Positions 19,450-33,400 of a stretch of 64,000 nt of DNA are shown here, piece by piece. Under the pieces are notes generated by a model, which was not told the DNA's origin, did not search any database, and worked only from the letters and a program-made list of their open reading frames with translations. The position numbers and the translations under genes are program-made. The number at the start of each line of letters is the position of its first letter. Positions within the stretch are counted from its first letter, which is position 1. Origin of the DNA: Isoetes taiwanensis (taxonomy: Eukaryota; Streptophyta; Lycopodiopsida; Isoetales; Isoetaceae); assembly GCA_021234155.1 (NCBI GenBank), contig JAJEKV010000003.1, positions 20,568,386 through 20,632,385 on the forward strand, given 5' to 3'.

Positions 19450-22210
19450 AGCACTTTGCTCATTTGGAGCAAATATTGCAAACTCTTTGTACTCAGAAAC
19501 TTTATGCTAAGATATCCAAGTGTGATTTTCTTAAGCAAAGGGTTGCATACCTTGGACACATCCTTTCGGGGGAGGAAGTGTCGACGGATCCAAGTAAGGT
19601 GCAAGCAGTGCAAGACTGGCTACCACCTGAAAATGTTTCCAAGTTGAGAAGTTTTCTGGGTTTTGCTATGTACTATAGAAAATTTGTGCCGAAGTTTTCA
19701 AAAGTAGTAGCTCCACTCATGGATCTTTTGAAGAAAGATCGCGAGTATATATGGGAGAAAGCACAGCAAGAAGCTTTTGAGCTTGTCAAAAGATTGTTGG
19801 TTAGTAGTCCCATATTAAAGATTCCCGATCTTAATAAATCCTTTGAGGTTTATACCGATGCTTGTGGTCAAGCAGTTGGGGTTATATTAATGCAGTAAGG
19901 TTGGGTAGTGGCTTATGGACACTGAAAGCTTAATTCTGCTGAGCGGAATTATACAACATATGAGTAAGAACTATTGGCAATAGTTCACACTCAAAAAACA
20001 TGGAGACATTACTTGAGAAGTGGTACAAGTAAGGAACTACGCAAGTTTGTCTTCTATACTGGTCATAAACCATTGAGGTTTTTGTAAAGTCAAGCTGAGA
20101 TTAGCTCTAGACAGGCTAGATGGCTTGATTTTCTCCATGAATTTCATTTTAGTAGAGCATACGCCTGGGAAGAATAACCCAGTAGCTGATGCTTTATCAA
20201 AGATTAAGCATGTGAATGCTCTTGCTATCATGGAGTATGACTGTTTCCAGAGGATTAGGGATGCGTATGCTAAGGATCAGCAAGACCCTGTAGTCACCAA
20301 AACTGGGGATTGGTGAACCGAGCAAGAAGGGTTGTACTTTTATAAGGGAAGAGTGTGTGTTCCTTTGTACGAAGAATTGCGAGAATCAATTATTCGTGAG
20401 CATCATGACACCCTGCAAGCTGGGCATGGGGGTGAATGGAAAACCTATGAGCTGGTAAAAAGGCAATATTATTGGCCGGGTTTGCAAGACCAAGTGAAAC
20501 AGATGGTTTCACATTTTTTGGTGTGTCAAGCTGTGAAAGCTGACCATGGCAAGACCTTGGGCCTGTTGCAACCCATTCCAGTACTTAATGAGAGATGGTA
20601 GTGTGTGAGTATAGATTTTGTAGTCTCATTATGCCAGACTACTAAGCAGCACACCCAGATCTTAATAGTGGTTGATTGCTTGACTAAGTATATTAAGTTT
20701 ATACCTCTAAGGGATGATACGAATTTGACGTAGCTGCAGCTTATATGTAGTACGTGTTTCTGACTTTTGGGTTTCCACTATCTATTATAAGTGATAGGAA
20801 TACCAAGGTCACAGGTCATATTTGGAGAGACCTGATGAAGGGGTTAAAAGTGCAGTTGCGTATGAGTAGTGGAAATCATCCGCAGACAAATGGACAAACT
20901 GAGAGAATCAACATGATCCTGGAGGATATATTGAGAAGTTTTGTTCATGAAAAACAATCTAAGCGGGAGGATTATTTACCCTATTTGGAATTTGCCATAG
21001 CCATCAAGATGACGCCTTTTGTGGCTATGATGGGTAGGATCCCAAGAACTTATGCTGGGATGCAAAAGTATCTCAAAACAGAAGCAACTGTGAATATGCT
21101 TCATGATATGGATGCAATACTGCGTCAATGCAAGTTGAATTTGCAAAGGGCTCAGGAATGATATAAGTCTAGTGCTAATAAGCATAGACGAGATGTCTCC
21201 TGTGAGGAAGAAGACTATTTTTTTTCTGAGAGTGGTCTATCCTTTGTCACTAAGGGTGAATAGTTTTTGACCTTTAGTGAAAGGACGAGTGCCTAAGCTT
21301 TCCGCGCGATATGCCGGGCCCTTTAAAATTCTGAAAAGAATAGGTCCAATAGCATATGAGTTGAGCTTATCACAGGACCTTGGGATCCATCCTGTATTTC
21401 ATATAAGTCAAATGAAGTGTAGTTAGTCCTAAGAGTATACCGCTTGTCTTAAACTCCTCTATAATGCCAGAATATCTTTTGGATAAAAGAGTTCGGCAAC
21501 TGCGCAACAGAGATGTTGTAGAACATTTGGTCTTGTGGCGAGGCCAGACTCCATAGGATGCCATATGGGAGTCGGATGAGTTTGCGCAGCGGTATCCTCA
21601 CTTGAACTAATTAAAATACCTTAAGGACAAGGTCTTAGAGGAGGGAGGAATTGTTACAGGTGCTTCCAGGGGTATGGCCGGTAACGGACTCCTGATGGAA
21701 TTCCATAAGCACGGGAGTACCGTCGATAGCATGTCGGGGGCATAGTGGCTATGTGACGGACCATAATCCCGTAATCGGGCTATGGGGACATACCGGGGCT
21801 AGCAAAGTTGGCCATAGGGGCGCAACTTTTAATGTTTATGGATAAAACATTAGAAATGATTCTTTGACATTAATATTAATGTTAAAGGGCGCCACATGGC
21901 ACTTTTGTATTGGTTAGAATGGGATAATAAGGTGCATGGCTAGCTTTTCCGACGATATCAATTTGTTTGAATGGCAAGCAGTCAATTGCTCTCGATATCG
22001 CATGCCAGGGCATGATAGACACCTGGATGTGATCAGAACTGCTTGATAATGCATGCAAGAGTATAAATCGATCCTATTTAAAGCCGGGGGAGGGGAAAGG
22101 GGGCTTTGGAAAGACCCACGGATTGAAAAGCATGGCAATTCTTCTGTTCTTGTGCAAATTGAATTGCGATTGCTGATTCAAAGCCATATAGCCCAAATCC
22201 GAACTCTATC

Positions 22211-22837
22211 TGTTACGAATGCTCTGTTCTTCCTGCAAATTTATCAACTTATTAAAATGTAAAACACCACAGAGTACTCGATTTACTACCCAACTGGACT
22301 GACTAGAAGAGATGTCACCAAGTCAAGCTACTACGCAAGACTGTATGAGAACAAGCTCTTTCTAGCCACCAACCATTGGTGTTGCAGGAACTCCTTCTAA
22401 TGATATGAGCAAGCAAGAAACAAGAGAAAATACTAGAAGAGCAAGGCTAAGCTCTTCATCAAACATAGAAAGAAGCAGATCTAGTTGTGCAGTCATTTTA
22501 GACCTCTATGCACCTTTCTGGGCATAACTTTCACACCGTAAGGAATCTATGGACAAAAAGCCCAATCTGGAAGCTAGACTTCAAGAGGTTTACAATAAGG
22601 TAAGGATTGCCGATTTCTGAGTTGTGGTCGCGGAGATATCACGTCTCAAAGTTGTCCTTCTATTTATAGGTAACAATACCCTTATTTTTTGCCTTTTTGC
22701 TTTTAAATAAAGGTCAAGGTTTATTTTTAGCTCTCTCTTTGATAATATCAAGGCTTAGACATACTGGATGGCTTTCTTCCTTGATCATATCAATAAATAT
22801 TATTCCATGCAAGACCACTCCCCCGAGCACCATATCA
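22211..22837 (+). mobile_element. Solo LTR in gypsy 3' LTR (copy 2)
   Basis: It matches 11231-11857, with CTATC at 22206-22210 and 22838-22842. Confidence 0.85.
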
Positions 22838-23240
22838 CTATCATCTTGATTCTGGTTCTTTACTACATCACTGGGTAGTGTTATTAAGAGCTAGAAGGAA
22901 TCACGTTGTTCCTTGCTTGTAATGCTTGCAAGCTTTGAAGTTGGATTCTGTTGCAAGAGCATTGCTTTGTATTTGGAATACAAGGACATTGCATTGATCT
23001 GCGCCAGGTTCATACTTGCATCCATAGAATTATCTCAGGGAGATAATTCACTGATCCTTGTGTGCAAAGGATCATTTGATTCTTTTGGAAAGAATCCAGA
23101 GGAAGCTCGGCTTCCTAATTAGTCTCTGAGAGACTAATCCCATCGGTCGTGGGGAACTCTGGGAGTTCGTGGCATGTGCGATAGACCGTTGCCTCTCCCC
23201 ATTGTTTGGGAAGCTGCAGAATTTGCTGCATGATACCTCA

Positions 23241-24275
23241 TCAAAATTCTTGGGAAAGTTAGGTCTAAAATAGTCATTATCTCGTGTATTTCAATATCTT
23301 GAAATCTTTTGCTTGTTCCTGCTTCAGTTCTCCCATATGCATTCAAGTCCTATTGTTTAACATCCTCCTTTAACTTATCAACCTTTATAAGCCTTTTTTT
23401 TCTAATCGGGTTGCCACATACTCCTTTTATATTTCCCTCATTGTTGTCATGTCTTTGTCCTTTTTCAACTTTCTCATTGTCTCTGTTACTTTCATTCGCT
23501 AAGCTATTATTGTTGTCATAAACTTGTTCTGTTTCAGCATTTCCAATATCTCTGTTACTTTCATTTGCTGGATTATTCCCGTGGTTCACATATCAATTTG
23601 TTTTTCGATCACTTCATCATCATATAGATCTACTCTTGCATCTGAACCTTTAACTTTAGTATCCGTATCAGTAATGAGACCAGATCTGCCATATATGACA
23701 TGCCTAGAGTTATAAAGAATGGATTCATCAAAATTGTACATGTCTCCTAACTATAATCCTTCTCTTTTCAAGCTGATATATTCTGTACCCCTTGGACATG
23801 TTCTCATACCCTACAAGAAACCCTTTTATTGCTTGATCATCTAATGTTTTCCTTAGAGCGTTGGGCACATGTACAAAAGCAATACTTCCGAAATCTATAA
23901 GAAAGTCATATCTTATTTTTCTTTTACTCCATATTTTCTCTACAACTTGGCTATTTAAGCTCGTAGATGGCAATCTGTTTTGGATGTACACAGCTGCTCT
24001 TATAGCCCCTTCCCATAAGAAATTTGGAAGTCCTGACGACTTAAGCATGGACCTTACTGCATTAAGACATGTTCTTCCTCTCAGCTACCCCATTTTGTTG
24101 GGGAATATGACTGCAAGTAATTTGTCTTTATTCCTTTTTTGATGCAATAGCGTTTAAATTCCTCTGCAACATATTCCCCACCTCGATCTGACCTTAAACA
24201 TTTGAGCCTTTTTCCCAGTTTCTCTCTCTACTTCAGCCTCATAGACTTTAAAAACATTAAATGCTTGATGGAGGA
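23241..24275 (-). pseudogene. Ty1/copia integrase and linker (copy 2)
   Basis: The minus strand keeps an open frame at 24048-23728 with LPNFLWEGAIRAAVYIQNR, FIDFGSIAFVHVP-type residues (IDFGSIAFVHVPNALRKTL) and IKGFLVGYENMSKGYRIYQL. These belong to the end of a copia integrase core and its C-terminal region. The DRGGEY segment is upstream, at about 24170, in a shifted frame. It is less damaged than copy 1. Confidence 0.85.
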
Positions 24276-24741
24276 TGACACGTCTATGCAGACTGCACTA
24301 TGTCTTCAAAAGCACGGTGAGCCTCCATGGAAACATACTGACATCCGATGAGCAGACAAGTCTGGAGACCAAAAGCACTAGCACTGGCATTGGGGTTACA
24401 ATAGTAAACGGGACGTCGGCGGGCAATTGAATATGTAAGAAGACACTTCAAAGCAGCACAAAAACCTACTTGGCGGTGCACTGATGGATCAGGGGACGTG
24501 GCAGCGCATTCCAAAATTTGGGTAAGTTCCCAGACAGCATGACCGGGGTTTTGCCAACCTCATTCATTAGGAATGTATATGCAATTTCAGTTGTGATCCA
24601 GGGTTTCTCCTACTTGCCAGACATTACAGCGCATGAAGTGTGGATCCCACCGAAGGTCTGTAGAAATGTGTGCCGGAGTCCAATCAGTATGACCAGCCAG
24701 AGCCTTGGTCCAAAAGGAGGAGCGCCGGTCAGATTAAGAGA

Positions 24742-26472
24742 CTAACGCCATGGAGGTGCTCCTAATGATGCATGAAGAGTTTCATGCCGAGGAGAAGGAT
24801 GCATCATAGGCTGTTGAGCTTGGTCGTGGAACTCTTGAAGCAGATCGGCATCTAGGGTTTGACACCAACGTTCCCATTCTGAACAGGGAAGAAGTGTGTT
24901 GGTAGGAGGAGGAACCCAGTCCAGAAGAATTATTTGACCATCAAGATAGGCACGGAGACTGTTGAGGGCACCTAAGTGCTCAGTAGATCTGAGCGAATTG
25001 AATCCCCATGTCCTCATGCAAATTTTTGCGGACTTGTTGTAAGGTTTCTACAATTCAAAGAGACAACTGTCGAGCTAGCTCGGGCATGTACTCTGCCTGA
25101 AGAGCAGTGACCCATGACTGATCTTGAAGATATTTATTTTCCTGTCGTAACAGCCATTGGGCATTTGAATCACCTTGAACGGTATGGTGTGGACCCTCAT
25201 CAAACTTATCCTGTATGCCAGCCAAATAGAAACCGTGCATGACATATGCCATTGGTTGAACAAGGCGAAGAATAAAGAATTCCTTGATCTTTACAAGGAA
25301 TAAGTTGAAATATAAGAAGAGCACAAAGAAGGCCTTTGTCTTCAATGGAAAGATCAGGTTATATGGTGAGCAGAGCCTTGCTGGTAAGAGAGCCATGAAG
25401 GGTTCTATTAGCAGTGAATCACTTGAGCAAAAAAAGATGTTGTCGGGACTGAACATAGTCCAGATAGCTCGTGGGTTTTGGAAAATCATCCCGCATGTGA
25501 ACAACTAAGGAGATGTAGGTCTCATCTTCGATGATGAGATCGGTAGAGATGAATTGCTCCTCTTTGCGGTGATGTTCCAAATCATGGATTTTGTTGTCTT
25601 CTCACGGGGAGACGGAGTTGTTCCTTGATCTTTATGTGAGAATGAGTGGCCTGTGAGGACGAAGGGCCGCGGAGTGGAAATCTGCGGTGAAGACTAGCAA
25701 TCTCAAAGATCATCCACGAAGCTTTGTTTTTGCATGTCACTAAGCCGCATTTGCAAAATCCGTGACTGCGGTTCAGATCGTTGTTAGCTGTCCTTCCAAG
25801 ACAGTCATGCGAATTTCACCCTACATATTGGCATGTTGTTGATGAGTATACTCATTTTGCAACCCCCAGATAGAGAGCCTTTAGCGCCAACAAGGAGCTT
25901 GTCTCTTTCCCGTGATCCGAGTCGGGAGCTCGATGATAGTAACCTGGAGTTGGGCTTGTTGTTCTTCTAGTGCAAAGTGCGTGTCTCTTGTTCTTTAAGG
26001 AGAGCAGCCCTAGTGTCCAGCAAAGCCCCGTGCTTACTCTGAAGACTTTTTTCCAAAGTCTGATTCTGAGCGTGGGCTGCCTGAAGATCACGCTGCAAGG
26101 CTTCAGTGGAATCCATGTATTCTTTAACTAATGAAGTGATCTTGCAACTCCTGGAGTTTGAGCATGCAATTAGCAACAATCTGCTCATATTGATACAAAG
26201 GCTTGGCGGTGGGTGGGTGGAGGAAGGAGCAGCTGGAGAGACAAAGGCGATTGGTGAGTAGAGGTTTGAGAGACTTGGTGGGAGGTAGAAGCATCAGCCT
26301 GAGTAGACTGAGAGGAGGGGATATTGATGACCTTGGAAGGTGTGGGGCACGGATCTTGCAGTCATGGAGATGGTTGGGCGTCAAGGCATGGCCGAGAGGT
26401 CTCTTCTTAAAGTTCCCGGACTGGACGGATGATAGAGTAGGTGCGATTGGAAGCTTGAGAAGTGGCGTCTAA
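24742..26472 (-). pseudogene. Degenerate coiled-coil ORF series (copy 2)
   Basis: The counterpart of 13755-15470. The C-terminal block (25017-24742) is identical in translation. The middle block ends VTALQAEYMPELARQLSL, which looks original, whereas copy 1 reads VNALGEYMPEL. The coiled-coil block between 25520 and 26000 is heavily scrambled here and intact in copy 1. Confidence 0.4.
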
Positions 26473-26948
26473 TCGTCTGGTGGACAAGCGACTAGGTTCT
26501 GGAAGATATTGATAAATAATGGCTTGGAAATGAGCACCCATCGGACTCAAGACCCAACGAAGGAGATTGGCGAATCGCCAACTTCATGAAGAAGCGTTGG
26601 AGCAGAATCTGCGGCTAATCCACAAAGCTACTGGAATGAATGGCGACAATAGCAGTATGGAAAAAATGCTTGTTGATGTGGGAGTTACTTGATAGAGTAC
26701 CCATAGAACTTCCTCTATAAAAACTTCACTATATTGGTAAGCTTATGTGTGGCGGCAGCATATGGAACTTGACCATAAATAGTGACATCATGATCCTATA
26801 AAGCAGCCCAATTTAAAGAAGGAGTGCGTCTAGGCAGTTGAAATACCTGTGCCAACAAGTTGGCCGAACTTGCTAGATTACGTCGTTTCATTTGGTCGGT
26901 TTATTCCTAGGGGGTACTAGCTTTATATATGGTTAACAGTTATCGGGT

Positions 26949-27149
26949 CGACTATGGCAGAGAGAGGTCGACTCCCGTGGCTATGGCAAGACTGCTTACT
27001 CCGGCGGCTATGGCGAGAGAGCTTGCTCCGGCGGCTATGACGAGAGAGCTTGCTCCGACGGCTATGGCGAAAGCGCTTGCTCCGGCGGCTATGGCAAGAG
27101 AGCTTGCTCCGGCGGAGTTGTGACGAGAGGGCTTGCTCCGGTGGAGTTG
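26949..27149. repeat. 27-bp minisatellite (copy 2)
   Basis: The same seven-unit array as at 15950-16150, essentially unchanged in unit number. Confidence 0.9.
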
Positions 27150-27248
27150 TTGCCTCCACAACATGGGTTTACCAAAGGCAAGCCTCTAATTTAAATATGG
27201 AATAGATGCACTATAAATACTAGAAGAACGATTATTCCCTTTAAGAAA

Positions 27249-27497
27249 GAAGTTGGCTTATCGGTAAAGGTGTTGGCTTGGGTGTAGAAGGTCAGGGGTT
27301 CAATCCCATGATGTCCCATGATGTACCTTTTGCTTAAAAGAACTGCTAACTGGATAAAACAAAACATTAAATATGTATAACAAAGGGATAATCCCATATA
27401 AAGAGAGTTGGCAAAATGGAAAGAGTGTTGGGTTGGAAATGGAAGGTCATGGGTTCGAAATGGAGGGAAAAAGAAAGAACTTTTTTTTTTTTTTTAA
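27249..27497 (+). repeat. Dimeric tRNA-like SINE (copy 2)
   Basis: A box at 27254-27264 and B box at 27298-27307, then the second module and a T run near 27480. It duplicates 16250-16500. Confidence 0.6.
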
Positions 27498-29738
27498 GCG
27501 CGTATTTTTATACGGCAGACCGTATATGGGGCGCTGTTAGCATTATACGCTAATAACTTTCGAAAAGAAACACCTCATCCGCTAGCAGCGCCCCTTTTGA
27601 CTTTTCGCCTTGGTGTTGCCATTTCAACCTCGGGAAACGTGCCCCCTAGGGTATTTGGGAGGTGCCTGATCCATTGGAACCATTTTCGCCTTCATCTGAG
27701 CTACCAACGAAAAGTTATGGCCTATCTAAACCGGGGTCCTCCAGTCACACCTTCTTCCCTCCAAAATCGCCCTAAACTTCCTAAATCTCAACATTTTCTT
27801 ACATCAACCTAGCACAAGACTAAATCACCTTAGAAAAGTTAGGCAAAGTCCAACTAGCTTAACTCTCACTTAAATATCTCACGGATCTTGGTTAACCCCG
27901 CTTAATAAATTTCAAAGATAGGTTATGTCAAGCGTGTACAAATGCTCAAACACAATAGGCAACCAATCAATTCCCAATATGCCACTCCTTCTATTTTAGA
28001 TTTTTTTCTCATCATTCTTAGGGCACTTTCCTTTGATACTATTGGCATCCTTGCATCATTCTGAGTTTTCCATGTGAAACCTTTTGAAAATGGCTTTAAG
28101 GAATTGTGCCCGGTTCAAAGATCGAAAGCACCACGAGGTATGAGGCTTTCAACCTTGGGAACAATGTTGCAGATCATGGTGTTAATGCCACATGATTTCA
28201 TCACATCATGGCGACTTGTGGATGAAGTGAACTTGCCGGATATTGATGTTGCATAGTTAACAAAGTTGTCACAAAGCACATCGATGAGGAGCCTAGGGCT
28301 AATGTCAAGCCAATAAATTTTGAGCATTCGGAGCCATCAGGTTGTTGTCCAGGTAATGTTGTGCACCGTCGGCATGAACCTTCTGCTACAAAGACTATCC
28401 CCCCCCCCAACACAAGGGGTATGCTCGAGTAGAACAACAAAGGACCTGGCATAAGTGGCATTGTCCATATTAGCTGCTTTTCGTGAAAAGCGCAGACAAG
28501 AAAAGGCCTTGAGAGTTGAGAGAGGCTAAAGGTTGGAAGGTTGGAGGCCAAGAAAATAGAGGCTGCAAGGAAGAGAACACTAAGAGAGGAGAAGAACAAG
28601 AAGAGGGTACAGACAAAGAGGGAGGAAAGAGAAGGCAGGAAAAGGATTGATGTTCAATTTGAGCTACGCACCTAGAAAGTTTTGAAAATTCATGGGCAGT
28701 CAAGAGAGGCATCCACATTCGGTTGCCAAAGGGCCAACAATCTGGATGCCAAGAGGAGGATGCCAATTTCGATGTAGTTGAGCAAGAGAAGTGTGTGCCA
28801 TGCAAGTCAACCTTCAATTAGCAAAGATGGTCATACATCTCCATTGGGGAACATCCGAATCGGGTGGATACTATTGCATCACTGCAACATGTGGAACATG
28901 TTTGTCTACATGTTGGAAAGGTGGCCAAAACCTAGCATGGAGGGCAAGTTATTAATAACTACGATGTAAGAGATGGGACCTGCCATGCCAGGGCAATTGG
29001 AAGGATAGGTTAAAGGTGCTCCGGAAGAGGCATATAATGAGGGTGCCTTATTGGTGAGTGGTAATGCAATGAATATACACTTGAAGGTGGATCAGGTATG
29101 TTGATTTAGATACTAGTCCAAACTGTGACAATATCATTGCAATTGACAAGGCTAGGATTATAAGGGGTATGGTAGAGGATGGGTTTAAGAAAGACATAAT
29201 TCCAAAGTCTAATATATGAGATACGCTACTGCGTAGATGAAGAAGATGGCTAAGGTATGAGGCTCGGATGATCTGATTTTGTGTCATGATGACCTCGCTA
29301 ACTTTATAGGGGTTACGTGGTCAAACTATTTTTTTGACTGAACCTTGTTTGTCTCAATCGTTAACTATGATCTCACTTTGACCTGTTGGTTATGCAGGTC
29401 TCGAGCTTCACACCAGATTTTGCTGATGTCAATGAGCCAAAAATTGGGGCACATCCAGCATATGATAGTGAGGAGATAATTGACGAGAGCAATGCCTACA
29501 AAAGTAGTCATTAACAGCTGGTGACTATTATTGCTTGTTAATTTGTATACACACCCCTAGATTGATTTGTAAATGGAATTTATATTGCTTCTTATGCTAA
29601 ATGGCATAGTAAAGCTTGTAACAGGAAGATTGCAACAGAAAGTCAACAAAAGCAGTTCGCGCGCACAGAAGTATCATTGTTATGTGATAAAAAAAAAAAG
29701 CTTGCATTGCTCAAAAAGGTAGCAGTGTTCACAGAACT
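27498..29738. other. Unassigned repeat DNA (copy 2)
   Basis: The counterpart of 16500-18731, with no convincing coding region. The purine-rich block is at about 28500-28640. Confidence 0.3.
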
Positions 29739-30428
29739 CTCGAGGCTCGTAAGCTAAAACGAATAAAACATTGAGAAAAAACAAAAACTGAGGTGTAGGA
29801 ACATGGAAGGGGGCATGAGGTCTCTTTCTTCAGAACGATAGCCCTCCCTCGAAAGACCTTGACCTCACAATGTATCTACTGGCCATTTCGACCATGTTGC
29901 AAAGCATCTGCAACATTTGAATCCTACCCCAGAACATTGATTAAGTCCAATTCCTTTGGAATTAGGAGCAAATCATGGCTAATCCCCCTATATAGTGGGA
30001 TATGAGTATGTTTGAGGGAAAAGGACACGTGACCCCAGTTCATGCACAAAGGGGGAGGCTCGTGACCCCAGTTTGTGCGAAACCCTAAGCAATAGTAGAC
30101 ATATGCCCCTTGCTAGCACAGACCCCTACCAGCTATGATGTTTGCCACAATGTGTGGTAGGTGGACATGTTTAATTAGATTGATCCTTTGGATAGTCAGA
30201 TTCTACAAAATCCAATTGTGGTATTTTGTTCAAATCTGCTACAAAGTCCTATGCAATTTGTCCAATGGTCCTTATCCTATTAGAACTTAAACAAATTTAT
30301 GTACCTGAAAAGAATATCAATACTGCATAGAATTTGTTACACTTGAAATAATAAATGCATACAAGGCACAAAAACAACAAAAATAAAAAAATAAAAAAAT
30401 GCATACAAGGATAAATAAGCTTGTTTAA
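29739..30428. other. Spacer between the duplication and the kinesin gene
   Basis: Unique, AT-rich sequence with a low-complexity stretch at 30370-30405 (AAATAAAAAAATAAAAAAAT). The terminal part should contain the 3' UTR and polyadenylation region of the minus-strand kinesin gene, but no single signal can be singled out. Confidence 0.4.
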
Positions 30429-33400
30429 TTAATCTCCTAAGGGTTCCTTCCTATCTAATAGACGCATAAATGCATTATGATTCACAATAATATTCCCCTG
30501 GAAACGAACCCCATATCTGCTACTAGTCCTGGGTGGTACTTCTGTCTTTATTCCTGGACTAAGATGGTCGACTGATATTCGATGCTTCCTACCGGGGCGT
30601 TGCACTCTTTCCTGTTGCAGTTTCTTTTCATCAAGGCTTTGATAGATGGATGGTTCATTTTTCCATGCGCTGTTATTTCTTTGTGAGGTTTGCCATTTAT
30701 CAAAAAAGGATTCCACCGATTTTGAGTTGATAAGTGACTGATTTTCAGTACTGTATTTGATTACAGAAAGCATTGCCTCATCATGATGTAAGAACTGCTG
30801 GCAAAACTTTTCCTGCAATGGCATAGATAAAGGTCCTAGTTATACTTAATGTGTGATATTTCAAAAGATATGTACTTACACTATGCAAAATACATGCACA
30901 CCCCTTGTAATACTGTAAAGTTTGCACATGGAAGATTGTTCGAGGAGAAAACAATTTAGAGCGTGCTATAACAGCCACAACAGGAACCGGTATAATGGCA
31001 CTACGAATTCAAGTCTAACAAATGGATTTCAAGTCTAACAAAATCAGCATGTTAGATACAATTTTTGCTCCAAATTGAACAATGCAACCCCCTAAATCTA
31101 ATTGTATAGAGCGTGTAGTTCAGCAGAATATGACTGTAGCGTAGTTTAAGGACCAGCAACTAGGCTTACAAAACCAAGACAAACGCTGACCTTCATATTC
31201 TGGATATTGTCGTGGCTGCCAGTTCCTGATCCTGGATGTGATTGCGATTGTGCTGAGCTTTTCTGATCACTCGATTGGATTCCTAACCTAGACTTCAAAA
31301 TTACATTCTCGTCTAGGAGCTCCAGGATCTTCTTTTGAAGTTTCATGATTATCTAAAAATGTTTACAGTTAAACAGGTTAGCACAGACTATAGTAACAAT
31401 TTACAGTTTCTAATAGAAGGCATGGCATTCATTAGAATGGTGCAATAATATATATCATTTCGCTTCAAATAAATAAGATCTATGATTTTCCCTTGAAATT
31501 GCCCGAGGCAGCCAACTTATTTCTCTAGTATAATGTGGTTACGATTTTTTATGAGTTGTATGCATAAAGTAAGTGAATGTTGGATGACATACCACATTCG
31601 TTAAGACATATAAATCAGAAAGTTCTTCTCATTCTGATTCAGATGGGTCATAAGATTCCAGTAATGTAATGCATACATAAGGAAAAACAAGGCAATAAGA
31701 ACACATCAGACCTGGAAAATCATTTGCTTGTGAAAATTAAAGAGAAGGTATCAAAGGAGACTCGGATTCAACAACTTCAAAATTCATTCAAAGTTGTCCT
31801 ACATCCTATCATCTGTCTCGCATGTCTCATCTCACAACTTTATTTATGCTAATCAGATTATTGTAACTGCATATTCTTAATAACATGCCAAATGTATTAA
31901 TTGTTTCCCACATCACATAACATACAGATAGGAAAGTTAGAAGAATCCAATGTACTCTACCCTGTCTTTTTCATCCATGTTCACTGATGGCATATTCACA
32001 ATTTTTTTTGTACACGTTGCATAATGAAGAGTACTTAGAGTTTGGTCTAGGGATGATGCCGATGGTGAGACACACGCAATCATAATGGCATGGCTGTTGC
32101 CTCCCAAACTTTCCATTATGAGCTTTGTCAACATGCTTTCTCTACAATTATTAATCCAATTCAAGCGTCAGCGGTAATGTGGTGTTTGTACGGATAAAAA
32201 ATGACGAAAAGATAAAACCTGTAAGGAACAACTTCATCTTTCCTTCCATCAGCTAAAGCAGAAATTACCTGCAAACACAGACAAACGTTAAGCTAGTGGC
32301 TAATGTGTCTAATATTGGCCATAAGTGTGTCCATTCTTCGGCAAAAAAATCTACACAAAGATCCTTTTGCCAATTTACTATGAAGTGCAAGAAAAAGCTT
32401 CCATGTAGAAAATGTTATCGTCGGGTGAAACTTGGAACTTGTTATGATGCTCTGGTGGCATATACCCAGCATGTAGTAGAAGAGTATTGAAACAAACATC
32501 AGCTATGATATGGCTACTTATAAAATTTCAAGCTATCCTATCCTATAAAAGATAAAATGCACTCTATGATGCTTTCTTCAAAAACACGTTTGGCATCTGG
32601 GAGTCCAAAAAGCTGGCTATGCGCTAGAGATCCAACTCTACATGTGAAATCCAAATATAGATGAGATAAACTCCGCAATGACATTGACGATAGACAAATT
32701 CAAGACTGGAGCATCCTGGAATATCCTATTTGCAAATGTTGCAGTGATCAAACATAGCATAAGGTCCAAATACATTTCCTGTTTAAGATGAGAGAATATC
32801 TATGGCCTCCAAACTTGAAAGAGATGCAGCTTCACAATTCCTATTGTGGCACCATAACCTATGGGGATTAACCTGGCATGTGGACGGCCATGATAAGAAT
32901 ATAGCCAATTACTCCATAGAAGCAAATATGTTTTTCCATGAACCGTAGGAAAAGAAATCGAAGATGTATTCGTAACATGCTGACATTCTGACAGACACAT
33001 CTTTTAGATATAGAACATCTTTGTTATGGAATATTCCGCAGTTTTGGCTTTAAAAACTAACCTTTCCGAGCGTCAACAAAGACCGATTAATGTTTCCAGT
33101 TTCCCTCAACATCTCTCCACCGCTTCTACTTTTTTTCAGCCTTTCACTCCCTGCTAAATCAACAAACAACAATCTGCCCCGTCTCAAAACATTTTGTTCA
33201 TCTCCAACTGAGCTATGGGAGTCTATATGAAGAGTGAGGATGCAATGACTTCTACTACTATCCTTGTTCATATTATGTGACCCAACCTACAAGAAGCATA
33301 AATCATCAATACATAGCAGTTATTTGCCTTAATAATGCAGTAAGACGTTCGTTATTTAAACATATAAAAAGTCTACTAGGAAAAGATTCAAACAAAACTC

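Larger units (their letters stand above)
18732..23235 (+). mobile_element. Gypsy 3' portion in copy 2 (RT, integrase, 3' LTR)
   Basis: This is the duplicated 3' part of the gypsy element without its 5' LTR or gag. It holds the LINE tail (19132-19449), reverse transcriptase thumb and RNase H (19464-19898), tether and integrase zinc region (20125-20601), and an integrase core with ISDRN and NGQTERIN intact (20754-21161). The polypurine tract precedes the 3' LTR (21652-23235), followed by the CCTCA target copy at 23236-23240. The catalytic FLDD region has a change of F to S at the first position. Confidence 0.87.
18732..29738 (+). repeat. 11-kb tandem duplication, copy 2
   Basis: It is collinear with 7762-18731. 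The AATAAG run is about 12 bp longer here (19132-19187) than in copy 1, an ordinary slippage difference. Most other differences are small scrambled patches at CAG or CTG triplets in one copy or the other. It ends at ACAGAACT (29731-29738), after which unique sequence begins. Confidence 0.92.
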
